Assembly: GCA_046350295.1 (NCBI GenBank)
Contig: JAXMAR010000040.1
Coordinates: 10,683-74,682, forward strand
Origin: JAXMAR01 sp046350295
GTDB lineage: Bacteria > Planctomycetota > Planctomycetia > Gemmatales > Gemmataceae
Reading direction: 5' to 3'
Length of the DNA: 64,000 bases
The notes under the pieces were generated by a model that saw only the letters and a list, made by a program, of their open reading frames with translations, was not told the DNA's origin and searched no databases. Made by a program: the position numbers and the translations under genes. Below, one piece after another: positions 15,306 through 25,204 of the stretch (the first letter of the stretch is position 1; every line of letters starts with the position of its first letter).

Positions 15306-18300
15306 ATGGTCCGCAAACTCCTCGACTGGGCGATCCACAACCCGTTCATCGTTCTCCTCGGCGGCCTGACGCTCCTCGTCGTTGGCGGTTACGCCTTCTT
15401 CAACGTCAACGTCGAAGCCTATCCCGACCCGGCGCCCCCCATCATCGAGGTCGTCGCCCAGTATCCGGGCGCCAGCGCCGAGGAGGTTGAACGCCTCGTC
15501 ACCGTCCCCCTCGAGGTCGCGCTCGCCGGCATGCCCGGCTTGCAAGTGACGCGCAGCCGCTCCTGCTTCGGTCTGGGCCACCTCCGCAATCAGTTCGATT
15601 ACTCGCGCGACTACGAGCAGGCCAAGCAAGACGTCATCAACCGTTTGACGACCGCCAACCTGCCGCCGGGCGTCACGCCGCAGATATCGCCGGCTTCCCC
15701 GATCGGCGAGATCTACCGCTTCACGCTCTCCTCGCCGCGCGACTCGAAGGGCCGCGCGATCTACTCCCTCAACGACCTCAAGGCGCTGCTCGATTACGTC
15801 GTCGCCCGCGAGATCAGCCGCGTCCCGCGCATCGCCGGCGTCGTCTGCTCGGGCGGCACGGTCAAACGCTACGAGGTCCAGCCCGACCCCGACGCCCTCT
15901 ACAAGTACGGCATCACCCTGGCCCAGCTGCAGAAGGCGATCGGCGACGCCAACGGCAACGGCTCCGGCGACAACCTCGCTCAGGGCCAGAGCAACCTCGT
16001 CGTCCGCGGTCTCGGTCTCTACGGCGCCGGCAAGGACCCGATGATTCGAACCTTCGGCTGGTCCGATCCCTCGGCGGCGGCCGCCTTCCTCCGCGCCGAA
16101 GAGGCGAAACGAATTCGCGAGATCCGCCAGACCGTGGTCACGACCGTCAACAACGTGCCGGTCCGCGTCGATCACCTGGTCGACGGCGGCCCGCTCCTCG
16201 ACGCCGAGGGCAAGGCGAAGGTGGACGATGACGTCCTCGTGCAGCAGGGGGTCATCATTTCCCACCAGACGCGCCAGGGCAAGATCGGCATCTCCCGGCC
16301 CAAGAAGAACGCCGCCGGCGAATGGGAAGACAGCGACGAGGAGGTGCAAGGCGTCGTCCTCATGCGCAAGGGACAGGAATCGATCCCCGCCCTCCGCGAT
16401 GTCGCCGCCAAGATCAACGAGCTGAACGAGGCCGGCCACTTGCTCCCCGGCGTGCAAATCGTCCCCTACTACAACCGCAACGAGCTGATCGACGTCACCA
16501 CGGAGACCGTGCACGAGAACCTCCTGGTCGGCATGGGCCTCGTGTCGATGATCCTCCTGATGTTCCTCGGCAACGTCCGCGTCGCGCTCATCGTCGCCAT
16601 CAACGTCCCGCTCGCGCTGCTTTTTGCCTTTGGCGTGCTGTTCCTGCGCGGCCGTTCCGCGAATCTCCTTTCCATCGGCGCCGTCGACTTTGGCATCATC
16701 GTCGACAGCACGGTCATCCTCGTGGAAAGCATCTATCGTCACGTCACCAGCGGCGACCAGAAGGAAGGGACGTTCACGCAGCGCGTCATGAAGGCTTGCG
16801 TCGAGGTCGAGCGCAGCCTGTTCTTCTCGACCATTATCATGGTTTGCGCCCTGTTGCCGCTCTTCACCATGAAAGGGCCCGAAGGGCAGATCTTCGGCCC
16901 GATGGCCGACACGTACGCCTTCGCCCTCGGGGGCGCCCTGTTGCTGGCGTTGACCGTCTCGCCGGTGCTTTGCTGCCTGCTCCTGAAGAACATTAAGCCG
17001 GCACGCGAGAACTTCCTGGTCCGAGGCCTGCAAAAGGCCTATCTCTGGCAGCTCAACGTCCTCATGCGTTTCCGCTGGCTTGCTCTCTTCAGCTTTGTCC
17101 TCGTCATCGTCGGCACCGGCCTGGTGGCGGCCAACATGGGCCGCGAGTTCATGCCGGAGCTGGAAGAAGGCAACCTTTACATCCGCGCCACCTTGCCCAT
17201 CGACGTCTCCTTCGAGGAGGTCGGCGAGCGGACCAAGACCGTGCGCGGCATCCTGCAGAAGTATCCCGAAGCCGCGACCATCGTGTCGCAGATCGGCCGC
17301 CCGGACGACGGCACCGACCCGACCGGCTACTACAACGTCGAGATCTTCGTCCCGCTCAAGGCGCAGAAGGATTGGCCCATCCCTGCCGGCCGCGACAGGC
17401 CGCGCACCAAGGACGAGCTGGTCCGCGAGATGAACGCCGAGCTCGACGAGCTTTTCCCCGGGGCCGACTTCGATTTCTCCCAGATGATCCGCGACAACGT
17501 CATGGAGGCGCTCTCCGGCGTCAAAGGCGAGAACTCGATCAAGCTCTTCGGTCCCGACCTGGAGGAGCTGGAGCGTCTGGCCGAGAAGGCGAAGGGCGTG
17601 CTGCAAGATACGCCGGGGGTCGTCAACGTCGGCATCTGCCGCATCCAGGGGCAGTCCAACCTCGAGTTCCCGGTCGACCGCCTGAAGTGCTCGCGCTGGA
17701 ACGTCAGCGTCGCCGACGTGCAGAACGTCATCCAGGCCGCGGTCGGCGGCAAAGCGCTCACGCAGATGACCGAGGGAGGCAAGACTTTCGACATCACTCT
17801 GCGCTTCCCCGAGCGGCTGCGCAAGGATGAACACGCCATCAAGGAGATCCTGGTCGAAGTCATCAACAACCAGGTGAAAGCGGCGACCGGCTTCACCCTC
17901 GCCCCCACCCCCATCGGCGGCGGCGCGGCGTCCCTCTCTCCCACGGGCACGTCGGTCCCTCTCCCGTCGCCGACGGGAACGACGTTGCACGCCCCTTTGC
18001 TTCTGTCGGCCGTGCCGCGCCGTCCCCTGAAGGACCTGGTGACGCCTCTGGATTCGCGTGGCGAGCCGAACCTCGACCCCCACGCCGGCTTCATCAAGCC
18101 GGGCGCCTCCATGATCTACCGCGAGCAGGGGCAGCGCTTCATCGCCGTCAAGTTCGGCGTGCGCGGCCGCGACCTAGCCGGCACGGTCGCCGAGGCGCAG
18201 CGCGGCGTCGCCCCCTTGCTCAAGCTGCCGTATCGGGCCGAATGGAGCGGCGAGTTTCAAGAAATGGAAGAAGCGGAAGCCCGGCTTGCCAAGGTCTTCG

Positions 18301-18794
18301 CCATCTCGCTGGCGCTGATCATCCTGCTGTTGTACATGGCGTTTCGCTCCGCGCTTGACGCGGCGGTCGTCCTTGTCAACGTTTTGGTGATGGTCGTCGG
18401 CGGCGTCTGGGCCCTCAAGATCACCGGCATGAACTTCAACATCTCCGCCGCCGTCGGCTTCATCTCCATCCTGGGCGTCGCCGTCATGAACGGCCTTCTC
18501 TTCGTTTCCGCCTTTAACCGCCTACGAGCCAAGGGGATTCCCGTGCAGCAAGCCCTCGTGGACGGGACGCGGCAGATGGTCCGCCCCATCGCCATGACCG
18601 CCCTCGCCGCCATCCTCGGCCTTTTGCCCGCCGCCCTGTCGACGCGCATCGGCGCCCAGTCGCAGCGCCCCCTTGCCATCGCGGTCGTCGGCGGCATGCT
18701 CGCGACCTTGCTGGTGATGAACGTCGTCCCGCTTCTCTACAGCCTTTATGGTCGGCGTCAACCGCCCGAGGGCGCCGGCGACATGGGGCATTAG
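15306..18794 (+). CDS. Heavy-metal efflux RND inner-membrane pump (CusA/CzcA family)
   Basis: A 1162-residue proton-driven exporter of metal ions. It starts VRKLLDWAIHNPFIVLL, as family members do, and has the expected 12 hydrophobic helices in two halves. Signature segments are YPDPAPPIIEVVAQYPGASA, VDFGIIVDSTVILVE (the Asp-containing TM4 region), EFMPELEEGNLYIRATLP and the late ILGVAVMNGLLFVSAFN. It is about 120 residues longer than usual. Extra material is visible at about residues 295-360 (charged insert) and 860-930 (Pro/Thr/Ser-rich insert). The longer open frame upstream runs through the tandem repeats; ATG 15306 matches the family start. The adaptor precedes it; a two-component pair follows. 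Confidence 0.88.
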   Translation: MVRKLLDWAIHNPFIVLLGGLTLLVVGGYAFFNVNVEAYPDPAPPIIEVVAQYPGASAEEVERLVTVPLEVALAGMPGLQVTRSRSCFGLGHLRNQFDYSRDYEQAKQDVINRLTTANLPPGVTPQISPASPIGEIYRFTLSSPRDSKGRAIYSLNDLKALLDYVVAREISRVPRIAGVVCSGGTVKRYEVQPDPDALYKYGITLAQLQKAIGDANGNGSGDNLAQGQSNLVVRGLGLYGAGKDPMIRTFGWSDPSAAAAFLRAEEAKRIREIRQTVVTTVNNVPVRVDHLVDGGPLLDAEGKAKVDDDVLVQQGVIISHQTRQGKIGISRPKKNAAGEWEDSDEEVQGVVLMRKGQESIPALRDVAAKINELNEAGHLLPGVQIVPYYNRNELIDVTTETVHENLLVGMGLVSMILLMFLGNVRVALIVAINVPLALLFAFGVLFLRGRSANLLSIGAVDFGIIVDSTVILVESIYRHVTSGDQKEGTFTQRVMKACVEVERSLFFSTIIMVCALLPLFTMKGPEGQIFGPMADTYAFALGGALLLALTVSPVLCCLLLKNIKPARENFLVRGLQKAYLWQLNVLMRFRWLALFSFVLVIVGTGLVAANMGREFMPELEEGNLYIRATLPIDVSFEEVGERTKTVRGILQKYPEAATIVSQIGRPDDGTDPTGYYNVEIFVPLKAQKDWPIPAGRDRPRTKDELVREMNAELDELFPGADFDFSQMIRDNVMEALSGVKGENSIKLFGPDLEELERLAEKAKGVLQDTPGVVNVGICRIQGQSNLEFPVDRLKCSRWNVSVADVQNVIQAAVGGKALTQMTEGGKTFDITLRFPERLRKDEHAIKEILVEVINNQVKAATGFTLAPTPIGGGAASLSPTGTSVPLPSPTGTTLHAPLLLSAVPRRPLKDLVTPLDSRGEPNLDPHAGFIKPGASMIYREQGQRFIAVKFGVRGRDLAGTVAEAQRGVAPLLKLPYRAEWSGEFQEMEEAEARLAKVFAISLALIILLLYMAFRSALDAAVVLVNVLVMVVGGVWALKITGMNFNISAAVGFISILGVAVMNGLLFVSAFNRLRAKGIPVQQALVDGTRQMVRPIAMTALAAILGLLPAALSTRIGAQSQRPLAIAVVGGMLATLLVMNVVPLLYSLYGRRQPPEGAGDMGH

Positions 18795-18944
18795 ACGCCG
18801 CGACGTCCATGGCGTGCTCCGTTCCGCACCCGGAGACGATGTCCAAGACAACCGTCGAACGCTTGCCGCCCTTGCGGCCCAGCCCGTCTTCAGTGGAGAA
18901 TAAAGGGAGGCTCCCCACCGGGCCCGCACACGTACGCCTTTTCG

Positions 18945-20420
18945 ATGTTACGCAGCGATTTTCCATCCTGGATCTTTCGTCTCGCCACGCTCCTGAGCCT
19001 GTCGCTCCTGGGCCTGTGCATCGTCGGCGCGGTATATCTCTATCGCCAGCAGGCGGACACGGCGGAGAGCCTGGGGGAGAACATCGGCAGCCGGCGCGTG
19101 GCGCGGAACCTCCAGGTCGATCTGGGGACGCTGGTGGACGCGGTGCGGCGCCGGCCCGAGCAAGTGGCGGAGGTCGATCGCAAGCTGGAGCGCCTCATCG
19201 CCCAGGCGCAGGATCTGGCCGACAAGGACGAGGAGCGCCGGCTCGTCGCCACCATCGAGGACAGCTATCGCCGTTTCAAGGAGCATTGGCGGCGCCGCAG
19301 CGCGGCCGCGTCCGACAAGCTCGCCGCCGAGGCCCTGGCGATCCTCGAGACCGAGACGTTGCCCGCCTGCATTCAGCTGGTGAATTTCAACGCCGACCAG
19401 ATCGAGGAGTCGGAGGCGCGGCACCGCGCCACGGTGCGGCACATGTCGTTCGGCTTGTTCGCGTTCGGCGCTGTCGGCTCGCTGCTCGGCATTGTGCTGG
19501 GCTACACGATCGCGCGCCGGCTGCGGCAATCGCTCTACCAGATGAGCATCGTCGTGCAGGACGCGGCGGGCAAGCTCGCCCAGGGAGGCCCGCTCGTCAA
19601 CCTCGTCGGTCCCGGCGACCTGAACATGCTGCGCGAGCAGATGAAGGGGGTCGTGCACGACATCGAGGAGACGGTCGAACGCTTGCAGCAGCGCGAGCGC
19701 GAGCTGTCGCGCTCCGAGCAACTCGCCAAGGTGGGACAGCTCGCCGCGAGCGCCGCGCACGAGCTGCGCAATCCTCTCACGTCGATCAAGCTGCTGATCC
19801 AGTCGAACCGGGAAAAGGCCGAGGCCGCGGCGCTGCCCGTGCGCCACCTCACGCTGATCGAGCAGGAAATCCGCCGCATGGAGCGGTACCTGCAAATGTT
19901 CATGGATTTCGCCCGGCCGCCGCGGCCGAAGTTTCGCCGCGTCTCCCTCGGGGACATCGCGTCTCAGGCGCTGGCCTTGCTCGAGCCGCGGGCGCGCAAG
20001 CAAGAGGTGCGGATCGACTACGTTCCCCCCGAGCCGCCGATCTACCTGCAGGCGGACGGCGACATGTTGCAGCAGATCTTCGTGAACCTCGCCCTGAACG
20101 CCATCGAAGCGATGACGGAAGGGGGACGTCTCGAGGTGCGGATGCGCGACGCGACTGCAGGCTGGGTCGAAGTGGAAGTGCTCGACTCCGGGCCGGGCCT
20201 GAGCGCGGAGGGATTGCAGCGCCTGTTCGAGCCCTTCTACACCACGAAGGAGACGGGGTCCGGCCTCGGTCTGGTGGTTTCGCGCCGCATCGCGCAGAAT
20301 CACCAGGGTATGCTCGAGGCGTTCAACCGGCCGGAGGGGGGCGCGCGCTTTGTCCTCCGCTTGCCGGTTGATCCGCCCGCGCCGGCTGTCCCATCCCGTG
20401 TCACGCTTGCTTCCGCCTAG
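18945..20420 (+). CDS. NtrB-like membrane sensor histidine kinase
   Basis: The 491-residue protein has a TM helix at about residues 10-33, a periplasmic helical sensor region of about 130 residues, a second TM at about 170-190 and a HAMP-like linker with coiled coil. The dimerisation/phosphoacceptor domain has an H-box (SAAHELRNPLTSIK, His272). The ATPase domain carries NLALNAIEAM, DSGPGL and GSGLGL. It autophosphorylates on His272 and passes the phosphate to its partner, very probably the response regulator starting 5 bp downstream. It follows the RND pump gene by 150 bp, so metal sensing is a reasonable but unproven guess. The ATG at 18945 fits the TM start. Confidence 0.9.
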   Translation: MLRSDFPSWIFRLATLLSLSLLGLCIVGAVYLYRQQADTAESLGENIGSRRVARNLQVDLGTLVDAVRRRPEQVAEVDRKLERLIAQAQDLADKDEERRLVATIEDSYRRFKEHWRRRSAAASDKLAAEALAILETETLPACIQLVNFNADQIEESEARHRATVRHMSFGLFAFGAVGSLLGIVLGYTIARRLRQSLYQMSIVVQDAAGKLAQGGPLVNLVGPGDLNMLREQMKGVVHDIEETVERLQQRERELSRSEQLAKVGQLAASAAHELRNPLTSIKLLIQSNREKAEAAALPVRHLTLIEQEIRRMERYLQMFMDFARPPRPKFRRVSLGDIASQALALLEPRARKQEVRIDYVPPEPPIYLQADGDMLQQIFVNLALNAIEAMTEGGRLEVRMRDATAGWVEVEVLDSGPGLSAEGLQRLFEPFYTTKETGSGLGLVVSRRIAQNHQGMLEAFNRPEGGARFVLRLPVDPPAPAVPSRVTLASA

Positions 20421-20425
20421 CCGCC

Positions 20426-21854
<1,429 letters not shown>

Positions 21855-21856
<2 letters not shown>

Positions 21857-21868
21857 GGCGCCTCACGC
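21855..21868. terminator. Palindrome shared by two convergent stop codons
   Basis: GTGAGGCGCCTCAC is a perfect 14-bp palindrome spanning the 6-bp gap between the NtrC-like stop and the stop of the minus-strand HTH gene. It might act as a bidirectional stop signal, but it is short and lacks a U tract. Confidence 0.3.
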
Positions 21869-22225
21869 CTCGATGCGGCCGAGTAGTTCTTTGATCTTGT
21901 GATGTGCCCTGGTCCTGCCGCGTGCGAGCAGGCGCGCGTCGCCGAGGGTCAGGCCGGGGTCCGGGAAGGGGAGCTTTTCGACGGCGGCGGCGAGGTCCTC
22001 TTCGAGCACATAGCGGCCCGTGGCGAGGCCGAAGGCGACGCCGACGGCGCGGAGGACCTCCAGGTCGCGATAGAAACCACGGACACCGAGGCGCAGTTTG
22101 CGCGTCAACGAGGTGCGGGTTTGCGCTCCCTGCTCCATCTGCTGCAACAGGCGATATAATCGAACGGCGCGCTCCAGCGTCACGCTGTTAACGGAAGGCG
22201 CGGGCGCCGCTTTCTTCCTCGCCAT
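21863..22225 (-). CDS. DeoR/WYL-type helix-turn-helix protein (HTH domain only)
   Basis: The 120-residue product has a Lys/Ala/Pro-rich start and then a winged-helix-like region: LERAVRLYRLLQQMEQG, the helix-turn-helix TRTSLTRKLRLGVRGFYRDL, and EVLRAVGVAFGLATGRYVLE. This matches the N-terminal DNA-binding domain of WYL-containing regulators (YafY type). The ligand-binding WYL domain is missing, so it is shorter than usual. The ATG at 22225 is chosen because AGGGAAAGGAA lies just upstream. It is divergent from the LmbE-like deacetylase gene with 150 bp between them and may regulate it. Targets are unknown. Confidence 0.65.
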   Translation of the reverse strand: MARKKAAPAPSVNSVTLERAVRLYRLLQQMEQGAQTRTSLTRKLRLGVRGFYRDLEVLRAVGVAFGLATGRYVLEEDLAAAVEKLPFPDPGLTLGDARLLARGRTRAHHKIKELLGRIEA

Positions 22226-22375
22226 TTCCTTTCCCTGTTGTCCTCGCCGGGCCCGGGGGCGGGCGGACGGTTTTTCCGGCGGGCAATAGAAGAATGGTAG
22301 GAAAGCGCGAAGGGAAATCAAGCGCGTTAAAGCCTGTCCATTTTACCTATCTTCCATGCCGGAGCCCCGGTTCTC

Positions 22376-23098
22376 ATGGCGACACCAACCCCAGAAGCCA
22401 CCGCGCAGGCGGCGCCGCTCGACTACCTGGTGATCTCGGCCCATCCGGATGATGCCGAGTTGGGCGCGGGGGGCGCCATTCTCGCCCTCAAGTCGCAGGG
22501 CTTTCGGGTCGGCGTCCTCGACCTGACCAGCGGCGAGCCCACCCCGTTTGGCAGCGAGGAGATCCGCCGGCGTGAGACCGCCGCAGCGACTCAAGTGCTC
22601 GGCCTCGACTGGCGCGGCAACCTCGGCCTTACCAACCGCGCCCTGGTCGCCGATCTCGAGGCCCGACGTCTCCTCGCCGGCCAGGTCCGCCTCCTCAAGC
22701 CGCGCGTCCTCCTTGCCCACTATTGGGAGGACGCTCACCCGGACCACGTCGCCGCCAGCGCCCTGGTCGACGCCGCCCGCTTCTGGGCCAAGCTTTCGAA
22801 GACCGACATGCCCGGCGAGCCGCATTACCCGGCCAAGATCATCTATTACTTCAGCGTCCACCTCCGGCTGCACATCCAGCCATCGTTCGTTCTCGATGTC
22901 TCGCCTTTTCAGGACAAGAAGCTGGAGGCGATACGCTGCTATCACTCGCAGTTCGTGGAAGGCAGGCGGGGGACCGCGTTCTTGGATGAGCTGCGCGACG
23001 TCGGCCGCTACTGGGGCTGGACCATCGGCGCACGCTACGGCGAACCCTTTCTGACGCGCGAAAAGATCGGCGTCCGCAACTTGGCGGAGGTCATCTGA
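22376..23098 (+). CDS. LmbE/PIG-L family deacetylase (BshB1-like)
   Basis: The 240-residue zinc-dependent deacetylase is homologous to the enzyme that removes the acetyl group from GlcNAc-malate in bacillithiol synthesis. It shows the family's metal site: AHPDDAELG (about residues 22-30) and HPDH (about 121-124). Other conserved segments are DLTSGE, NLGLTN, LLAHYWEDAHPDH and YYHSQF-like CYHSQFVEG. Length is normal for BshB1. Whether this organism makes bacillithiol cannot be told from the window, because bshA and bshC are absent here, and another amino-sugar substrate is possible. The gene is followed after 2 bp by a small membrane protein gene and is divergent from the HTH gene. Confidence 0.8.
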   Translation: MATPTPEATAQAAPLDYLVISAHPDDAELGAGGAILALKSQGFRVGVLDLTSGEPTPFGSEEIRRRETAAATQVLGLDWRGNLGLTNRALVADLEARRLLAGQVRLLKPRVLLAHYWEDAHPDHVAASALVDAARFWAKLSKTDMPGEPHYPAKIIYYFSVHLRLHIQPSFVLDVSPFQDKKLEAIRCYHSQFVEGRRGTAFLDELRDVGRYWGWTIGARYGEPFLTREKIGVRNLAEVI

Positions 23099-23100
23099 GC

Positions 23101-23424
23101 ATGTCGCTCGACTATCCCTATTACGAAGAGCTATGCCGCCGAAAGCACCGGGCCGCCTGGTGGTGGATCATCGGCGACCGCCTGTACTATCTCGGCCTCC
23201 TGCCCGCCCTGTGCTCGGTCGCCGGCGAGGCTGCAGCTCTGCTCGCGGGCCTGCTTGGCTACGGTTGGGGTTGGCTGCTCGCCGCCCTGGGAACGTTCAT
23301 CGCCGGTGTCGCGGTCTTCTTCATCGGTGGGTTTCTGAAAGCTCACGCATACAAGCTGGGAGAACGCGACGGCATCTCGGCCGGTGAGGTCTACGACCGC
23401 GGGAGGCGACAGCAGTCCCCATAG
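23101..23424 (+). CDS. Small membrane protein of unknown function
   Basis: The 107-residue protein has two long hydrophobic segments (about residues 33-55 and 57-80: LLGYGWGWLLAALGTFIAG and VAVFFIGGFLK). A charged, Tyr-rich start (DYPYYEELCRRKHRAAWW) and a hydrophilic tail flank them. The start codon lies 2 bp after the deacetylase stop codon, so the two are translationally coupled. No known domain is recognised. It could assist or localise the deacetylase, but that is speculation. Confidence 0.65.
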   Translation: MSLDYPYYEELCRRKHRAAWWWIIGDRLYYLGLLPALCSVAGEAAALLAGLLGYGWGWLLAALGTFIAGVAVFFIGGFLKAHAYKLGERDGISAGEVYDRGRRQQSP

Positions 23425-23538
23425 GTTTCCTGGCCCGCTGAGCGAGTCTTCCATTGCTCCTTGCCGTACGCGCTTGCGTCGATTACGTTAGCGCCACTAT
23501 CCCGCAAGCGCATCGTGAGCTGTTTCCAGGAGTCGCAC

Positions 23539-24141
23539 ATGAAGCGCAGGTTTCTTGCCATGATGATCGCCGTGGGTTTCCTGCTTTGGCACGCGCCGTC
23601 GCGAAGCCAGGAGAAGAAGGTCGATAAAGGGGCGATTCTGTTCGCCCCTTCGGTCCTCTTTCGCGGCGAGCTGGCGCGCATCGCGCCGCATCTCGACTTG
23701 ACGGCCAGCGGCTGCGTGAAGATCGAGTACGTTGGGACCAAGAAGATCGTGGCTGAGCTGGAGACCTGGCGCGACGGCAAGGCGAAGTCGAGCGCGCTTG
23801 GCTGGATAGACGCAGTCGCCGCGGGTGAGGTGTCCTACTCCGTTCGTGAAGTCCGGGACGATGAAGGCAAGAAGAGGTACCGTTTCACCCTCGCCGCGCA
23901 GGGAACAACCGTGCAGAAAAACGTCGATATGCCAACGGTGAATCTCGATCTCGGCGTTTCTTCCACCAACCTGGACAAGCAGGTTCCCACCAAGGACGAC
24001 GCGACCGTCGCCGTCTGGGTCATGACCGCCGGCAGGGGCTCCGACCACACGCGCCGCGAGTCCATCGAAGAGCGGGCCCGACGGGTGGAATGGGCGCTGG
24101 TGCTGAGAATCACGGTGATGAAAAGCGAAGCCGTCGACTGA
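23539..24141 (+). CDS. Secreted protein of unknown function
   Basis: The 200-residue product carries a signal peptide (MKRRFLAMMIAVGFLLWHAP, cleavage near SRSQ) and a mature part of mixed beta-strand character with no recognised motif. It is rich in Lys, Asp, Glu and Val, which is usual for the many small secreted proteins of planctomycetes. The ATG at 23539 is preceded by CAGGAG, and the signal peptide starts there, which excludes the longer upstream reading frame. The neighbouring genes are unrelated. Confidence 0.6.
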   Translation: MKRRFLAMMIAVGFLLWHAPSRSQEKKVDKGAILFAPSVLFRGELARIAPHLDLTASGCVKIEYVGTKKIVAELETWRDGKAKSSALGWIDAVAAGEVSYSVREVRDDEGKKRYRFTLAAQGTTVQKNVDMPTVNLDLGVSSTNLDKQVPTKDDATVAVWVMTAGRGSDHTRRESIEERARRVEWALVLRITVMKSEAVD

Positions 24142-24197
24142 CCGGTCCATTCGTTGGTTGCGTGTCTGAATAATTGGTTCCTTTCGGAGACTCCATC

Positions 24198-25097
24198 ATG
24201 CCCCGCCTCCTCGCGCTTGTCCTCCTCGCCTCTCCCGCTCTCGTCCATGCCCAAGAGCCGATCGTCATCGACCTCTGGCCCGGCAAAGCCCCCGGCGAAG
24301 CCAAGGAACTGCCGCCCGAGATCAATCTCACCAAGCCGGATGACAAGCCGGTCGGCGATCGCCCCATCATCAAGCTGACGAACGTTTCCCGGCCGACACT
24401 CTCCGTCTATCAACCCGCCGGCAAATCGACCGGCGCTGCCGTCATCGTCTGCCCCGGCGGCGGCCATAACATCCTCGCCTTCGATCACGAAGGGACGGAG
24501 GTCGCCCAGATGCTGGTCAAGCATGGCGTCGTCGGCATTGTCCTCAAGTACCGCGTGCCGGCGCGCAACCCGGCCAAGCGCTGGATCGCCGCCGTGCAGG
24601 ACGCCCAGCGCGCCGTCCGCCTCGTCCGCGCCAGGGCCGGCGATTGGAACATCGACCCCAAGCGCGTCGGTATCCTCGGCTTCTCCGCCGGCGGGGAAAC
24701 CGCGGGCCTCACCGCCATCTTCAGCGAACGCCAGTACCCCACCGTCGACAAGCTCGACGATACCTCCTCGCGCCCGGATTTCGCCGCCCTCATCTACCCA
24801 GGCGGCCTGCTCGACAAGATCGAGAAGGGGAGCCCCGCCAAGCTGCGCGACTATGTCCGCCCCACCAAGGACACGCCCCCCATGTTCTTCGCCCACGCCT
24901 TCAACGATCCCGTCGACGTCCGCAACAGCCTCCTTCTCGCCAACGAACTCAAGGCCCTCGGCGTCTCGTGCGAGATGCACCTCTACGCCACCGGCGGCCA
25001 TGGCTACGGCATGCGCAACACCGGCCACGCCTGCAACACCTGGCCGGACCGCTTCCTCGACTGGATGCGCGGCCAGGGCTACCTGAGCGCCAAGTAG
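24198..25097 (+). CDS. Secreted alpha/beta hydrolase (esterase-like, BD-FAE type)
   Basis: The 299-residue protein has a signal peptide (residues 1-18, ending LVHA) and an alpha/beta-hydrolase fold. The oxyanion region is CPGGGHNILAF, the nucleophile elbow is GFSAGGE (Ser near residue 160), an acidic residue lies in the HAFNDPVDV segment and the catalytic His is likely in the ATGGHGYGM motif. Members of this family cleave ester bonds in polysaccharide side chains or small esters, which suits a saprophytic planctomycete, but the substrate cannot be read from sequence. The ATG at 24198 follows CGGAGACTCC. It is a single gene. Confidence 0.85.
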   Translation: MPRLLALVLLASPALVHAQEPIVIDLWPGKAPGEAKELPPEINLTKPDDKPVGDRPIIKLTNVSRPTLSVYQPAGKSTGAAVIVCPGGGHNILAFDHEGTEVAQMLVKHGVVGIVLKYRVPARNPAKRWIAAVQDAQRAVRLVRARAGDWNIDPKRVGILGFSAGGETAGLTAIFSERQYPTVDKLDDTSSRPDFAALIYPGGLLDKIEKGSPAKLRDYVRPTKDTPPMFFAHAFNDPVDVRNSLLLANELKALGVSCEMHLYATGGHGYGMRNTGHACNTWPDRFLDWMRGQGYLSAK

Positions 25098-25204
25098 TCT
25101 CGAGATTCTGACATTCTGACATGACAATGTCGAAACCAGCGGCGGTTTCTTGTTCTCACGGTGACTTCATGTCGAGTGACGCCCGCCAACCGATGGAGAG
25201 CAGC

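Noticed and set aside
14346..18083. 1245-codon open frame on the minus strand opposite the metal pump
   Set aside because: It is a codon-bias shadow of the pump and adaptor genes in GC-rich DNA: no domain, low-complexity Asp/Glu/Gly/His-rich sequence and no ribosome binding site.
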